From contig CM041534.1 in NCBI GenBank assembly GCA_023238725.1, positions 21,574,303 to 21,638,302 of the forward strand: 64,000 nucleotides of DNA. Direction: 5' to 3'. Below, in pieces: positions 45,277 to 56,900 of the stretch (within the stretch, counting starts at the first letter, position 1; every line of letters starts with the position of its first letter). Under the pieces are notes generated by a model, which made no database searches, was not told where the DNA came from, and saw only the letters and a program-made list of their open reading frames with translations. Made by a program: the position numbers and the translations under genes. The stretch comes from Scortum barcoo (taxonomy: Eukaryota; Chordata; Actinopteri; Centrarchiformes; Terapontidae).

Positions 45277-47761
45277 ACCACCGGCCGTTTGGATATGTGA
45301 TCACCTCGGTAACGCTGTGACATGCAGTGATGCTCATTAAAGCCTCGGGTTCGACGGTCGACTCACGCAGGTTTAACGCTGCGTTTCAGAGACGTTGGGA
45401 AGCCGGAAGTTCCTGCCTTGCTTTTTCTCCAAGATGCAGTTATGCCAACATTGCTGCACGTAATGTAAATGCTACTCATACATTTAAACGTTTTTAACAA
45501 CCCTGGTTAAAAAATGAACAGAGGGCCCTTTTCCTCACACTCTCCAATAGAAACAGTAGCGTACACATAGCATCATATTTTGCTTAAAGCCCCAGTGGTA
45601 CTTCAAAAATCAGTGTAAATATGTTGGGGAATATGCACCATTTAAACATCTCTAATGTTCTGAAAAGGTTCTTAATTTGAGTGGATACATATTCTCAAAC
45701 AAATCCACTGACACACAGTGAATCTGAGGCTTTTGGGGGACCTCTGGGGGACAGGTGATATTCCAGTCTTGTGTCAATGTTTGTGGCCTTGTGCCCTTAA
45801 CGTGTGATCTGTTTCAGCCCTTAGGGCGTCTTCAAATGTAAAAAAGCATTTACATCTGCTATCTAGCTGGCTAATATATGAGCATGGAAGAGCATTTGAT
45901 GTTGGATGGAGAAAAATCTTCCGAATTCAACCACTGGAAGGCGACAAGAACGGTAACAACCTCTGCGGTGGGAACTACAGGTTTCCAGCTTGAAAGGCAG
46001 CGATAACCTGCTGTGTTTTTTGACACAGCCTGGTACGAACCTGGCTCACATCTGCGCAGGGAATAACTTGCACATTCATGTTTTGATGCCATATAACAGT
46101 CTTCGACCTGCCACACTGCCTTTGACCAACGCTCAGGCGTGCAGCTAAGGCATTTCCCGCACTTCTTCTTCGACATTCACTACGAGCAGTCGAAGTCACA
46201 GGACTCCCACGGAAAAGCAGCGGTTAACCATTTTCCCATTTTGTTTTCCATCACTGTGGTGAATGGACAGATCTGTTGTGGTCAGAGTGTTACTGCTTGT
46301 GTGTCAGTTTGTGTAGTTCATCATTAGTGTGTGATAACGAGAATCGTCTGGTTAATGTACATGGATAAAAGCAGTCCAGTTATCTATTGCTGATTAGGTG
46401 GATAGGCTGGGTTTAATGTGGTATACTGTAATAATGAGTTATGATTTAATGAAAAGAACGATATACCTTGTAGACATCAAACAGAGACTGTTGTCGTAAT
46501 TGGTTTTACCTGTGCAATCAAGCCATGATAAACTATGATGCAGAGCTAAAAAAAAAAAACACAAACAAAAAAAAACAAAAAAAAACAACATAGGATGAAA
46601 AAGTGACGCAGTTAGTTAGCCTTTGGCTCTCTGAGGAGAACCGTGGGTGGCCAGTGGTGACTCCACCTTCTCCAGCCCTCATCCGACAGAGATGCAGAAC
46701 CAGGAAGACTACTGAGAGAACTGGGACTTCCAACGAAAGAAAAGCAGCACTAGCATCTCCTTCCCCTCCCTCCTTACAACCAAACAGGTGCTTGGTTTGC
46801 AGTATTTTAGTGCTCCCATTCATCCAGTTCAACTGTTTCATCTACTGCATACGCCTACTGGCTCTGCTGCTGATTCTCAGGGGCTATCTCCCCACCACCG
46901 CTGGGATCTGAAGGATCGCATGTATGGACAGGTGATGCTGGCAGATTTCTGTGAAAATTGTGGAAATAATGGGAGGTTGCAGAGCAGATAAATTTTCCAT
47001 TCAGGATGGAAATGTTTCTTTTATTCAGTTTCCCTGCTGTGGTGAAACTGTTGGAAAATACATCTAAGTCCTTCTCCAGGATTACTTTGTTGTAGTTCAA
47101 AACATTAAGGTTTCGCTTCTGAAAGCCAGCAGTTCCCTCAGTATTTGGGAAGCAAACTGTGTGATCCAAACTAGCCGGACAAAATGGTGTGAATGTAAAC
47201 AAACTAATATCAATATGTAGAACAAACCCCCCCCTTTTTTTCCCTGTTTGAAAAAATATGGAGTGGATGATTTCAGCTCCTGATGGAAAGAACATGTAGG
47301 TTCAGATAGCCCTTGAGAATCTGCCTCCTCACCACTGTGGCAGCAGCATCCAAAACGTCACTTCCTCGCAGCTCGCTTGCTTTGTGCCGCTGCGTGAAAT
47401 GACCTGAAACAATAACACAGTTGCAGATGTAGTGAATGACCCGGTGAATCCGAACAATGGTGGAGAATCTCTCTCCGTGTCCAAGTCTTCCTCTTCTTAG
47501 CACTTTTGTCCCATCATCACTACCCTTTTACCCCGTCGGTCGCCGCCGCCTTTAGCGCCATGCCTTTGCATGAAAAGACAAAAAAGAAAAAGAAAACAAA
47601 CCCTCTTGCTTTTTCCAGTCTCTCGCCGTTGACATTCCTCCATCGTCAACACTCCGACGCAGCCTCACGCCTCCTATCCGCTCAATTACATTCCCCTTAC
47701 CTCTCCACCCTGCCCCCTACCCTCGCACGTACCCTCCCTCTCTTCATTCACTCTCCGGGCC

Positions 47762-47991
47762 TCAGACATAGCAGAGGTACAGGTAGGTCTTCTCTATGCG
47801 CCAGTCTGGGGGGATGTCTTCGGGCTTGTGGCCTTTCATGTGCTTCTGCATGGCTGACAGGCTGGGGCAGTACTCCAGGCAGATGGTGCATTGGTAGGGC
47901 GAGGCGCCGTTGTGGGTGCGCAGGTGCTTGATCATGGCCGAGTAGTCCCTGGATCGCTGGTGGCACAGCTTGCACTCGAATGGCTTCTCAC
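47762..47991 (-). CDS. zbtb16: zbtb16 last coding exon, zinc fingers 8-9 and C terminus
   Basis: 230 nt with stop TGA at 47,764-47,762. EKPFECKLCHQRSRDYSAMI, then GASPYQCTICLEYCPSLSAM and IPPDWRIEKTYLYLCYV. Acceptor CCTTAG. Confidence 0.97.
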
Positions 47992-50900
47992 CTAAGGATG
48001 ACAGGGTGGGGTTGAAGACAACAACTGCGTTAGCAACAGTGCTATTCGAAAACAGCGCGGAAGCTTGAAGTGCCTGTTAATCAGGAAATAAATGGATTTC
48101 CTACAGAAATCAATTGAAATATACTGGCAAAGTGAGTACATCAGAACATCACTGTGAAGGTCTGTACCAGCAATGTACTATTATCTTTGAGATAAACAAT
48201 CAGGCAGATTATCTAAACCCCTTTATTTGGAGGTGAACCCGCTGGCAACAATCCCTAATTGCACAGGAAAACTGCCTTCTTTTCTCATCAAATAAGTTTG
48301 GTTAACCTGGGGGTTTATCTGATTGTCTGACTGCTCGACTTGTTTTTCTTGACAGCAGCACTTGGTGACGATGCTTTTAATAGATACAAATGCTTGCCAA
48401 AAGTACAACAAATAAGATCCACGGTGTAATGAAACTAAATTATCCTGATGCAGCATATGAACCCTGTTGTGTGAGAGTTAAAAAAGTCTCTATGTCAGGG
48501 CATCGGGAGAAAGAAATGTCCCATCACCCCTAATTTAGAGACCGCAGATTCCACCCTGTTGGCCCACAAGAAATTCTGCTGTTGTTATGATAATTGGACT
48601 GTGTGCACAGTAAGCGACAACTCAAAACCCAGGAGTGAAATCCCAACTGTCTCCTGAACAGCAGTGTGCAGCAGTAAAAAGACCACACTCGCTCTCTTCA
48701 AGCCATCCTAACTGCCCCTAATAATTGGTGCAACTCCAGAGAAAGAAAAAGGAGGAAAAGAACAAATGTACAGTAGTGGAGTTTTATTCACCTCTGAGTG
48801 ACATTATCAACACAGCGCCGGCCAGGTCCATCAAACTATCCCTCTAGCAGATGACAAAATAATCATCTAATTGTGCTCGTGTGTTCAGTTGTTATCAATC
48901 CTCTACAGTGCCATTATTAAAAAAGACCCTACTGTATTGGGATTTTGGGACTGTGGCTTTTTCTAGCATCACGCTGTTTGACAGAGGAAAATGAAAAAGA
49001 ACGATGTCCCATTATTTAATCCAATGTGCAACTTTTGAATGTGGCAGCAGAGGAAACTGCGCAGGGAATAACTTGCTCTTGTGTTTTAATGTTCAATACT
49101 GCTCGGTACTTTCCTTAAAATGTCCTTTTGAAAACCACAAAAAGACACACATCAGGAAGTGCATCGACTGCATCTCAAGATCTGAGCAACAGCTTAAAGG
49201 TTCATCTGCCGAAGAAGATGTGAGCATCAGGAGAAGCTGGAGAGTTTCTTAAGCTAGTATGTGCTTGTTTCTTGCCCCTATGTAGTAATGATTGCATGTT
49301 CCCAGCTCTCAACAATTGCCTTCATGAGTATAGTGCTTTAATGAGGAAGACTGACTCATAATCAAACTAGATTTATACTCAGATGTGGTGAGATAGGAAC
49401 AATCAAATTATTTTGATATTTAACGTGCTAAAATTCACAGAACAGGTGATGTTTAAGTGTATGGTGTTTTATAAACCACATCTAATCAACTAATCTATGG
49501 TACATTACACAAAATACAGCGCGTGCCCCGGTGAACGCTGGAGGTGTCATAAATCAAAGTGCGGCGCCGCTTTCTTGCTGTGGGGGCTGCTATATTCAAG
49601 GGGCACATTTCAATTCAGCAACAGCAGCTATCCTAAATGTGCTAATGATTTGAGTGATGGCAGGGAATAATCCACCAGCGCTCAAGCCGGCAGACGCAAA
49701 TTAGACATGTAAATGCTGACCTTTACCAATGGCATTTGAAATGAGCTGTCGGAAGTGATCTGGCCCAGCACTCGCTGTCACCTTTCAGCTGGGGCCTCAC
49801 ACATGTGCGCTGGCAAAAAAAGAAAAACCAAAAAGCGGGCGGCCTCGTGCCTCCGTTGCTCGGTCTGCCTGTTCTTTCGAAGCCCTGGTTAACCTTGACC
49901 TCCGCGGGGGCTGCGTTACGGCGCCATTTAAGTCAATGAGCATAAATGTGGCTGGGCGCAGGTCGTCATGTGTTTCTCTGCAGCAGTGTGGACACCTGCA
50001 TTCTGTTGATATCGATAACCAGACTGTAAACAGGGCTGCCTCAAATAACTAGCTAATAATGAATTGCAAATGGGGCCCAGGTATTGATCCGCCATTGGCA
50101 TTTGGGATGTGTGGAGCGAAGGGGGCGGATGGTGGGGGGGGGGTTATGTTGCCAATGTCGATGATTCATCAAGCAGCTCCCTTTTGTGCGAGGTGGCCTT
50201 TGACTGTGAGCTTGTCACTTGCTCTTGTTATCTGCTGTTGCTCGCCGGCTTAACGCAAAGCCCCCTCCCCCACACAAAAGGGGAAAGGGTGGACGGGGGG
50301 GGAGCCAATTATTGGACAGGCTGCCTTGATAGTGTGGCTTAACAGCTGGCTTATTGAATGGGAGATGGGAGGGCGCTGCTGCATGTGTGTGTGCGTCGGA
50401 GAAAAAGAGATGGTGAGGAGGCATAAAGCCTTGGCCGTGTGCCACCCTGGTGAGCACTCGTGGTATCCTCGCTCAGTCTGGTACGTAGCGTGCACTCATT
50501 CTCCAGGGCAGCCAGCTTATCACTGTGTCAACATCTTTATGGGGCTCTAAATATACTGGGATCAATACGGAGCCTTCTGAGACATCCGTCTACTGTATCA
50601 CAGCAACAAAGATATTCATCTGGTCTGGTCTACGCCTCGCAAGTTGGATTTCGTACAAGAGAGTCCTTAAGCAGGCACCAACAGCTGCATCAATATATTT
50701 CAACACTGTATTATTATGAGGGGCAATGAGATATGATGTTACACTCATATCAAATTAGGGGAAGTGGAAGAATGGGATGACGTCTTGTTACTGCAATTGG
50801 AAAGCGTTCATGATGCATATAGCCGCGCAGATACGGAGAGGATATATTTATATTGGCCTATAAACACAAATGATTAAATATTAAACTAAATGAATGTATT

Positions 50901-53900
50901 AAAATATCATTAGAATAGTTGAGCATTTTGGGAAATAAGCTTATTGACTTACTCTCTGAGAATGAGATTAGATCAATATCAGTCTTGTGTGTGTGCACAG
51001 TACAGAGCAGGATTCAGGATGATGCTAGCTTAGCATAAAGACTGGAAGAAGAGGGTTAGCCTATCTCTGTCCAAAGTAAAAATATAACTACCAACCCGTC
51101 TAAAGCTTGGTAATAAACATGTTATATCTTGTCTTTTTAGTATATAAAAGCTGCAAATTGTTTTGTAGTGAGGTTGCCAGGTTTGGTGCCTGCACAGAAA
51201 CCAAGACTTCTGCTCACAGACCATATCTGGCAACCCGCGCTACAACTTAAGATGCTGTGCAGATGTGAGAAAATCAAGAAACAGTTCCAGCACATCCCAC
51301 TCATTTGACCCTTGACATCAATGCATGCATGTTGCTCTCTAAACATGTTCTTGGTCAGTTTGTCTTATTTTGAAGGCAGTACCTGTGTGCACACGGTAGT
51401 GGGTTTCCAGCTGGTGCTTGAGGCTGAACTTCTTCCCACAGCCGTTACATTCATAGGGCTTCTCCCCGGTGTGGATGCGTTTGTGGCCCTTCAGCGTGCT
51501 CTCATCTCTGAAGCAGCTCCCGCAGAACTCGCACTCAAATGGATGGTCCCCTGCTGTAATGTGGAGAAAAAGAGGCACAGTTCACGTCATCTGATCTGAA
51601 GATCTCGAAAGAACAACACTTGTTGACTGAAGGGCAGGACTGATGGACAACAAGTGAGTATACAGACTGTAAACATGAAGGTTTACTTATATTTCCATGC
51701 AGAAATGTATCTGAATTTAGTGAAAAGCAAGAATCTTTAATGATTCTGGTTGGCTGACTATGGTTGGGTGTAAAGCCACAGTTGCGATACTTAAAAAAGA
51801 GCCACATTACTGAATGTTTTTGCTGATTATTTTGGTGGGTTTATGCACAATGCCAGAACAATAGGTGTTGCTGCTCTAATGGATACCCACTTAGAGGCTT
51901 TAATACCAGCAGACAAATGTAACCCATCTTTTGTCTCTCTCTACAAATCACAAGCATAGTTGTTTTGCTTTGTGTAAAGCTTTAAATAATTGCAGCCTGT
52001 CACGGCTACATCACTTGGTATGAGATGTGTTATTGACCATGCAGACTCAGTCTCACAATGCCATAATGGATAACCTAACTGATGTATGTACAGATGTACA
52101 GACACGTCTTTAATTGGTTTTATTCTATTTTGAACCATTTTCATCTTCTATTTGACCTTGTTGTCTTTTTATATTGCCTTGTGTTTCTTTAACATGTTTT
52201 TCTTGATGCCTTTTTGTCTTATGTTAAGCATGCTGAATGGCCTTGACATCGAAAGGTGCTATACAAATAAACTTGTCTTTCATCTAGCAAATCACAAACA
52301 CAAAAACAGGGTTTGTGCAAATTGTGTAAATCCTGATGTTGCACCCAATCACCATCCTCTGTCTGTTGCGGTTTGAATATTGTAATTAGGCACAGTGAGC
52401 TAATGAGAGGCATTGCTGCTGACACAGTGGTGTAAGTCGGGGTAATTCGCGGATGCGCTCTTGGGTTGTTTCAAGCGGTAGTTGTCTGGAGCACCATCTT
52501 GCTTTGACTGAACAACTTCACAGCTTGCTTGGAAGAAGACGGCAAGCTGTCATCCATCTCTCTGACAAACTGACTTTCTGAACTCTGACTCGACTAAAGC
52601 CAGTAATATACAGCACGTCAAACGGACAGCGTTGTTAACAAAAAGAAACACGGCCTTTGGCGTAGAGTGGTGTGGTGCTGCAGACTGATGAGCTGAACCT
52701 GTCAAAATGTTTGCACTTTAGTTTGCACATTTGGTTATTTCCCACCAGATTTATTCAGTTGTTTGTTTAAACACTAAACCATGTTTAGCTTTTCTCACAG
52801 GCGACCTCTAGTGGTCGTATGAACAATTACGGTTTCCTTTCCGAAGCAAAGATCACATGCAAAGTAAGTGTTGTTATGGCAAACTTCTTAGGACAAGATT
52901 GGACAAACGGAGTCAGTTTGTCTTTGACGCTGCAGATTGCATCTTGTCTCCTCCATTGATCCATCTTTTCCAAACCCTAACCAAGCAGTTTTGGCTGCCT
53001 AAACTTAACTCAGATTTAAATACGGAGGTGGAAAATCAGTGATCTTGCTTGCTATTAGTCTGTTTATTTGACATCAGTTTGAGAGCAGGCCAAATTTCAT
53101 CTAGCTTGGAGTAAATAGCAGTCCTAAATGTCTTAGAAGAAGGCTGAATTTACAGCTGCATCTTAAGTATTGAAGGTATTTTTTTTTTTTTAAAGCATTT
53201 AGGGTTTATGTTTTGGTCATGGTTAAATGAGAAGAGCTGAGAGTTGAGTTGAAGTAGCAGACGAATGTATATCTCCGTCTGCCTCTCCATACCTCCACTC
53301 CCGGCACACACTGTCTGTTTCTATTCATGGCTCCACTCTCTGTCTAATCCTTTCACGCTGGGTAAATGTATTCTCGCATTTTATTTACGTAGCTCCATAT
53401 TTCCATTCTGAGACATTAGACTTATTTCTGGGCCAGCGGTGGATGTACAGTACGTGCGCCCTCAGAAATGAATATGACAACAGGCATCACATTCAGCTCC
53501 TCAGGCTGCCAGAGCACAGGTCCCCACAGGGCAGCTGTAATGGATATTCAGATGTCAATGATCGGGGATATTATGATTTGCAGGAGGCTCTCACCAGCAG
53601 TCCAAAGACTAATTGTATTCCGGTGTTTGATGAGGAGCTGCTCCTTGCGTCATTTGCTCCCCCCCCTCTGGGTTATACTCTCCAGCCAAGTAATGTTGTG
53701 GATATTTATTAATGTATTTCACTCCACCGCTGCAGGTTTAAGTCACCATCAATGACCTATGCCTTTCATTATCTGCCTGTCCGAGCAGCAACGTGCCAGA
53801 GAATAAATTGCATTTCTCGTTATGTGCTGCCGCGGCTGCCTCGCTGTTAAGAGACAATTCCACTTCCATGCTGCATATTTTATTGAAGGTTTTAGGTCTG

Positions 53901-56900
53901 TCTATACAGCATGTATGTGTTTATTTGGTTTATTTAGGTGGGGGGGGGGTTAAGAGGTATGAGAGGTGGATATCCTTTAAATGCAGATCACATTTTGGGT
54001 GTGCTACACTTTCATGGAAGAAAACGTTTTCGATGCCTTTGTGATGTTTGACGCCTTCCTGTTAAAAGGGAAGCTTTGATGGGGATGGAGGGGCGGGGGC
54101 GGGGGATGAAGCCTAGACAGGGGATGGAGCAGGGGATGTGGGTGTATATGGCAGCGGCAATGGGGTGGGGCTGGGTAAAAAAAAAAAAAAAATCAATAAA
54201 AGTGACAGTCTTTATTTGTCTGCGTGAAGTTATCAGTGGCTCCCGCTGTAAGACATTGTGCTCTTTCTAGCGTTTCAACCACAGCAGAGATCACAATCCA
54301 TCACGGAGTGTGGTGGGCTCCCGCGACGCTACAAGAATAATAATTGAGCTCAGATTCACCTGCCTTTAATTAGGGCCTCCGATCAGACCGGCGAGTGGGA
54401 TGCTAATACTCAGAGGAGGCCTATGGAGGGTTTATTTACGCTTAATGTCCTGTTGCTGCGCTAACGTCTGCTGTTAGCGACCATCATCAAAAAGATTAGC
54501 TTGTTGTCTTTCTTGTTCCAATGCATTTTAACTTAAATGAATGCACCAGTGTTGTGTGTGTGCTTTGGAACATTTACTACAAAATATGTACAATTTTCAT
54601 TACTGCTAGACATTTTTCTTTCTTTCTACTAAAATCAACTGGCACAGATTTGAAATAGCAGATTAAAATATACATCTATACACGGTGCTTTTTATTATCA
54701 CTGGTAGATTTCTTGACAGATGTTGTGAAGCCTTGACGTGGATTACACCTCGCTTCATTTTGACTTTATTGCCCAGAGTCCTCTTGAAAATCTAAATGTG
54801 GGAACGCTTGAGCTCACTTCTTTCAATTTCTGTAGTTGCCTTTCAAATTCATCTTTACGATGAAAGATTCATTTTCAACGCAGTTACTGACATTAAGCAA
54901 TCAAATTAAATATCTCCGCGTCTGAGCAGTGTCCATCCACGCCCAAAAAATACCCTCCTCATGAAAAAACAAAACAAAACAAAAAAACATATCAAACTAA
55001 CAATGACAAAAACTTTGCTAGTTTGACCATGCTGCTACGCACCCATGTGCCTTTGTCATCCCAGTTCAAGCACTGTCCACTGCTGCTTTATTAGGAGCAA
55101 TAAATAGACAGCAGATAAATGTACTCATTTTCCCTCTCTGATTGGGAACAGATGCTGTATATCCACACAGTAAAACCTAATGCAGATGAGGCATTAGAGG
55201 ACAGAGTAGTATAAATCGCAGCGCGGTTGCTGTCCACCTCTGTGTATCCCTTATTTGTGCCCGGGATGCGATGTTATCTCCTGCGGCCACTCGGGGACGC
55301 CAAAGTGCAAAGTTGCACCGCAGAGCTTTAAATAAATCAGACACAATTCTATAATCACATTGTGAGGATGTAAAGGGCCAGACAGGACTTCATTTCGTCG
55401 GGATATTCTCAGGGGGGCTGAAGAATAATGGGGACGTGTCCTCTGTCCATCCTAAATCTGCCACTATCCTCTCTCTCCCTCCGTCCTACTCTCCTATCTT
55501 TCTTCCGTCCTCCCTTTCTCACTTTTCTTCCCTCCTATTTCTTTTCTCTCTCTCTCTCTCTCTCTCTCTGGTGTGACCACATGGCAGGGAGGCCACAGAT
55601 GAGGACTCAGCACAGTGAGGTGGAACCACAGCATGGTGAGTGGACCCATGGGTGCCCCCCCGAGCATCACCACCTGCGTCTCCTGACCGCCCCGCCCCCC
55701 TCCCCACCTCACCTCCTTCTCCCTATCACCTCCTTTGACACCCCAAAGGCGTGCTGAGGGTGCCTGTGCCCACGGGCACCCGGGGCGTGTTCATTATATA
55801 CGGTAAGAGGCTGTAAATCACCGGGCTCCATCACTGCCAGGCCGAGAACTGGCTCATTCTCTCTCTCTCTCTAAATTCAATTCAGTCCTCTCTCTCTCTC
55901 TCGCTCGCTCTCTCTCTCTCCCTCTCTGGCTGTAGCACTATCAAATACAGCTGCGAACACAAAACACCCCGCCACAGCAGACAGCAAATTGGCTCCGGGT
56001 TTAAAAAAAACACACACAGACACTTACACACAGACAGTGCACAACAACGGAATATTAATGAAGGCCTGGTCTGTAAAAGAGCATGTGTGTGTGTGTGTGT
56101 GTGGTGTTAGGGAAGGGGAATAGCACAGCTGCCATGACTGCCACTGTTATAAGCCCACATTGTGTGTTTGTCCACGAGTGCCTGAACCTACACCGTAGTC
56201 TACACGCATGCAATAAAGATGTTTAAAGGAAATAAAGAGGCAACACGTCGCTAGTATGTGCAATGTCCCGGTTTGTTAAGAGAAGGTGATGAAATCGCAG
56301 GTAGATGGAGGAAAATGAGAAGAAAGACGCAGCGAGGGAGAGAGGGAGAGATGACATGATTAAGATGCTGAAATAAACACCATTAAATCCACTTTTTTTT
56401 CCCCTTCTTCCTCGTCCTAAATGGTGATCCAGTGTCAGAGCCTGCACCAGCAAGGCTGCTTTCAAAAGATAAGCCAGCAGACAGGTAAAATGAAGCACAC
56501 GTAATGAATGTCCATAAAAGTGCTTTTTGCTGCTTTCTGTTGTCAGCTGATACAAGAGGATGGTGATTCAACCAATAACCGAGCTATATCTAGGAAGCTT
56601 CCTGTGGCAGATGAGCTGCTATACCCCGTCCATTAAAATTAGGGGAGAATGCTGGGAATTAAGATCTCGGAAATTCTTGCCAAAATTTACTCCTGTTTCC
56701 TGGGAAACGTGTCCTGCGTGTGCGTGTGTCTTTGCGTCCATTCATTAAAGACTATTGTGAAAAATACACACCCTCCCCAGTGATACCATGCAACTGTCAT
56801 AACTAAGTCCTCTGACCTTGAAATACCATTATTATGGTAATATAACTGGATTAACTTTTCAGCTCCAGGTTCTTTCTTTATCATTTATGACACTCTGGCT

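Larger units (their letters stand above)
41640..47761 (-). other. Probable long 3' UTR of zbtb16
   Basis: Six kilobases downstream of the zbtb16 stop are unusually dense in A and T homopolymers (for example A runs at 43,063-43,085 and 44,690-44,720, T run at 45,254-45,276) with no coding potential. Near its far end the minus strand has AATAAA at 41,650-41,645 followed by a GT/T-rich stretch (GTTGTCTGTCTT). That is a good polyadenylation configuration, after which base composition returns to normal. Several earlier AATAAA motifs could also be used. Confidence 0.4.

Noticed and set aside
46855..47295. A 146-codon minus-strand frame close to the zbtb16 stop
   Set aside because: Lies in the presumed 3' UTR, has no motif and no splice link to zbtb16.
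47506..47931. A 141-codon plus-strand frame across the zbtb16 last exon
   Set aside because: Antisense to a well-conserved zinc-finger exon; its length comes from that exon's composition.
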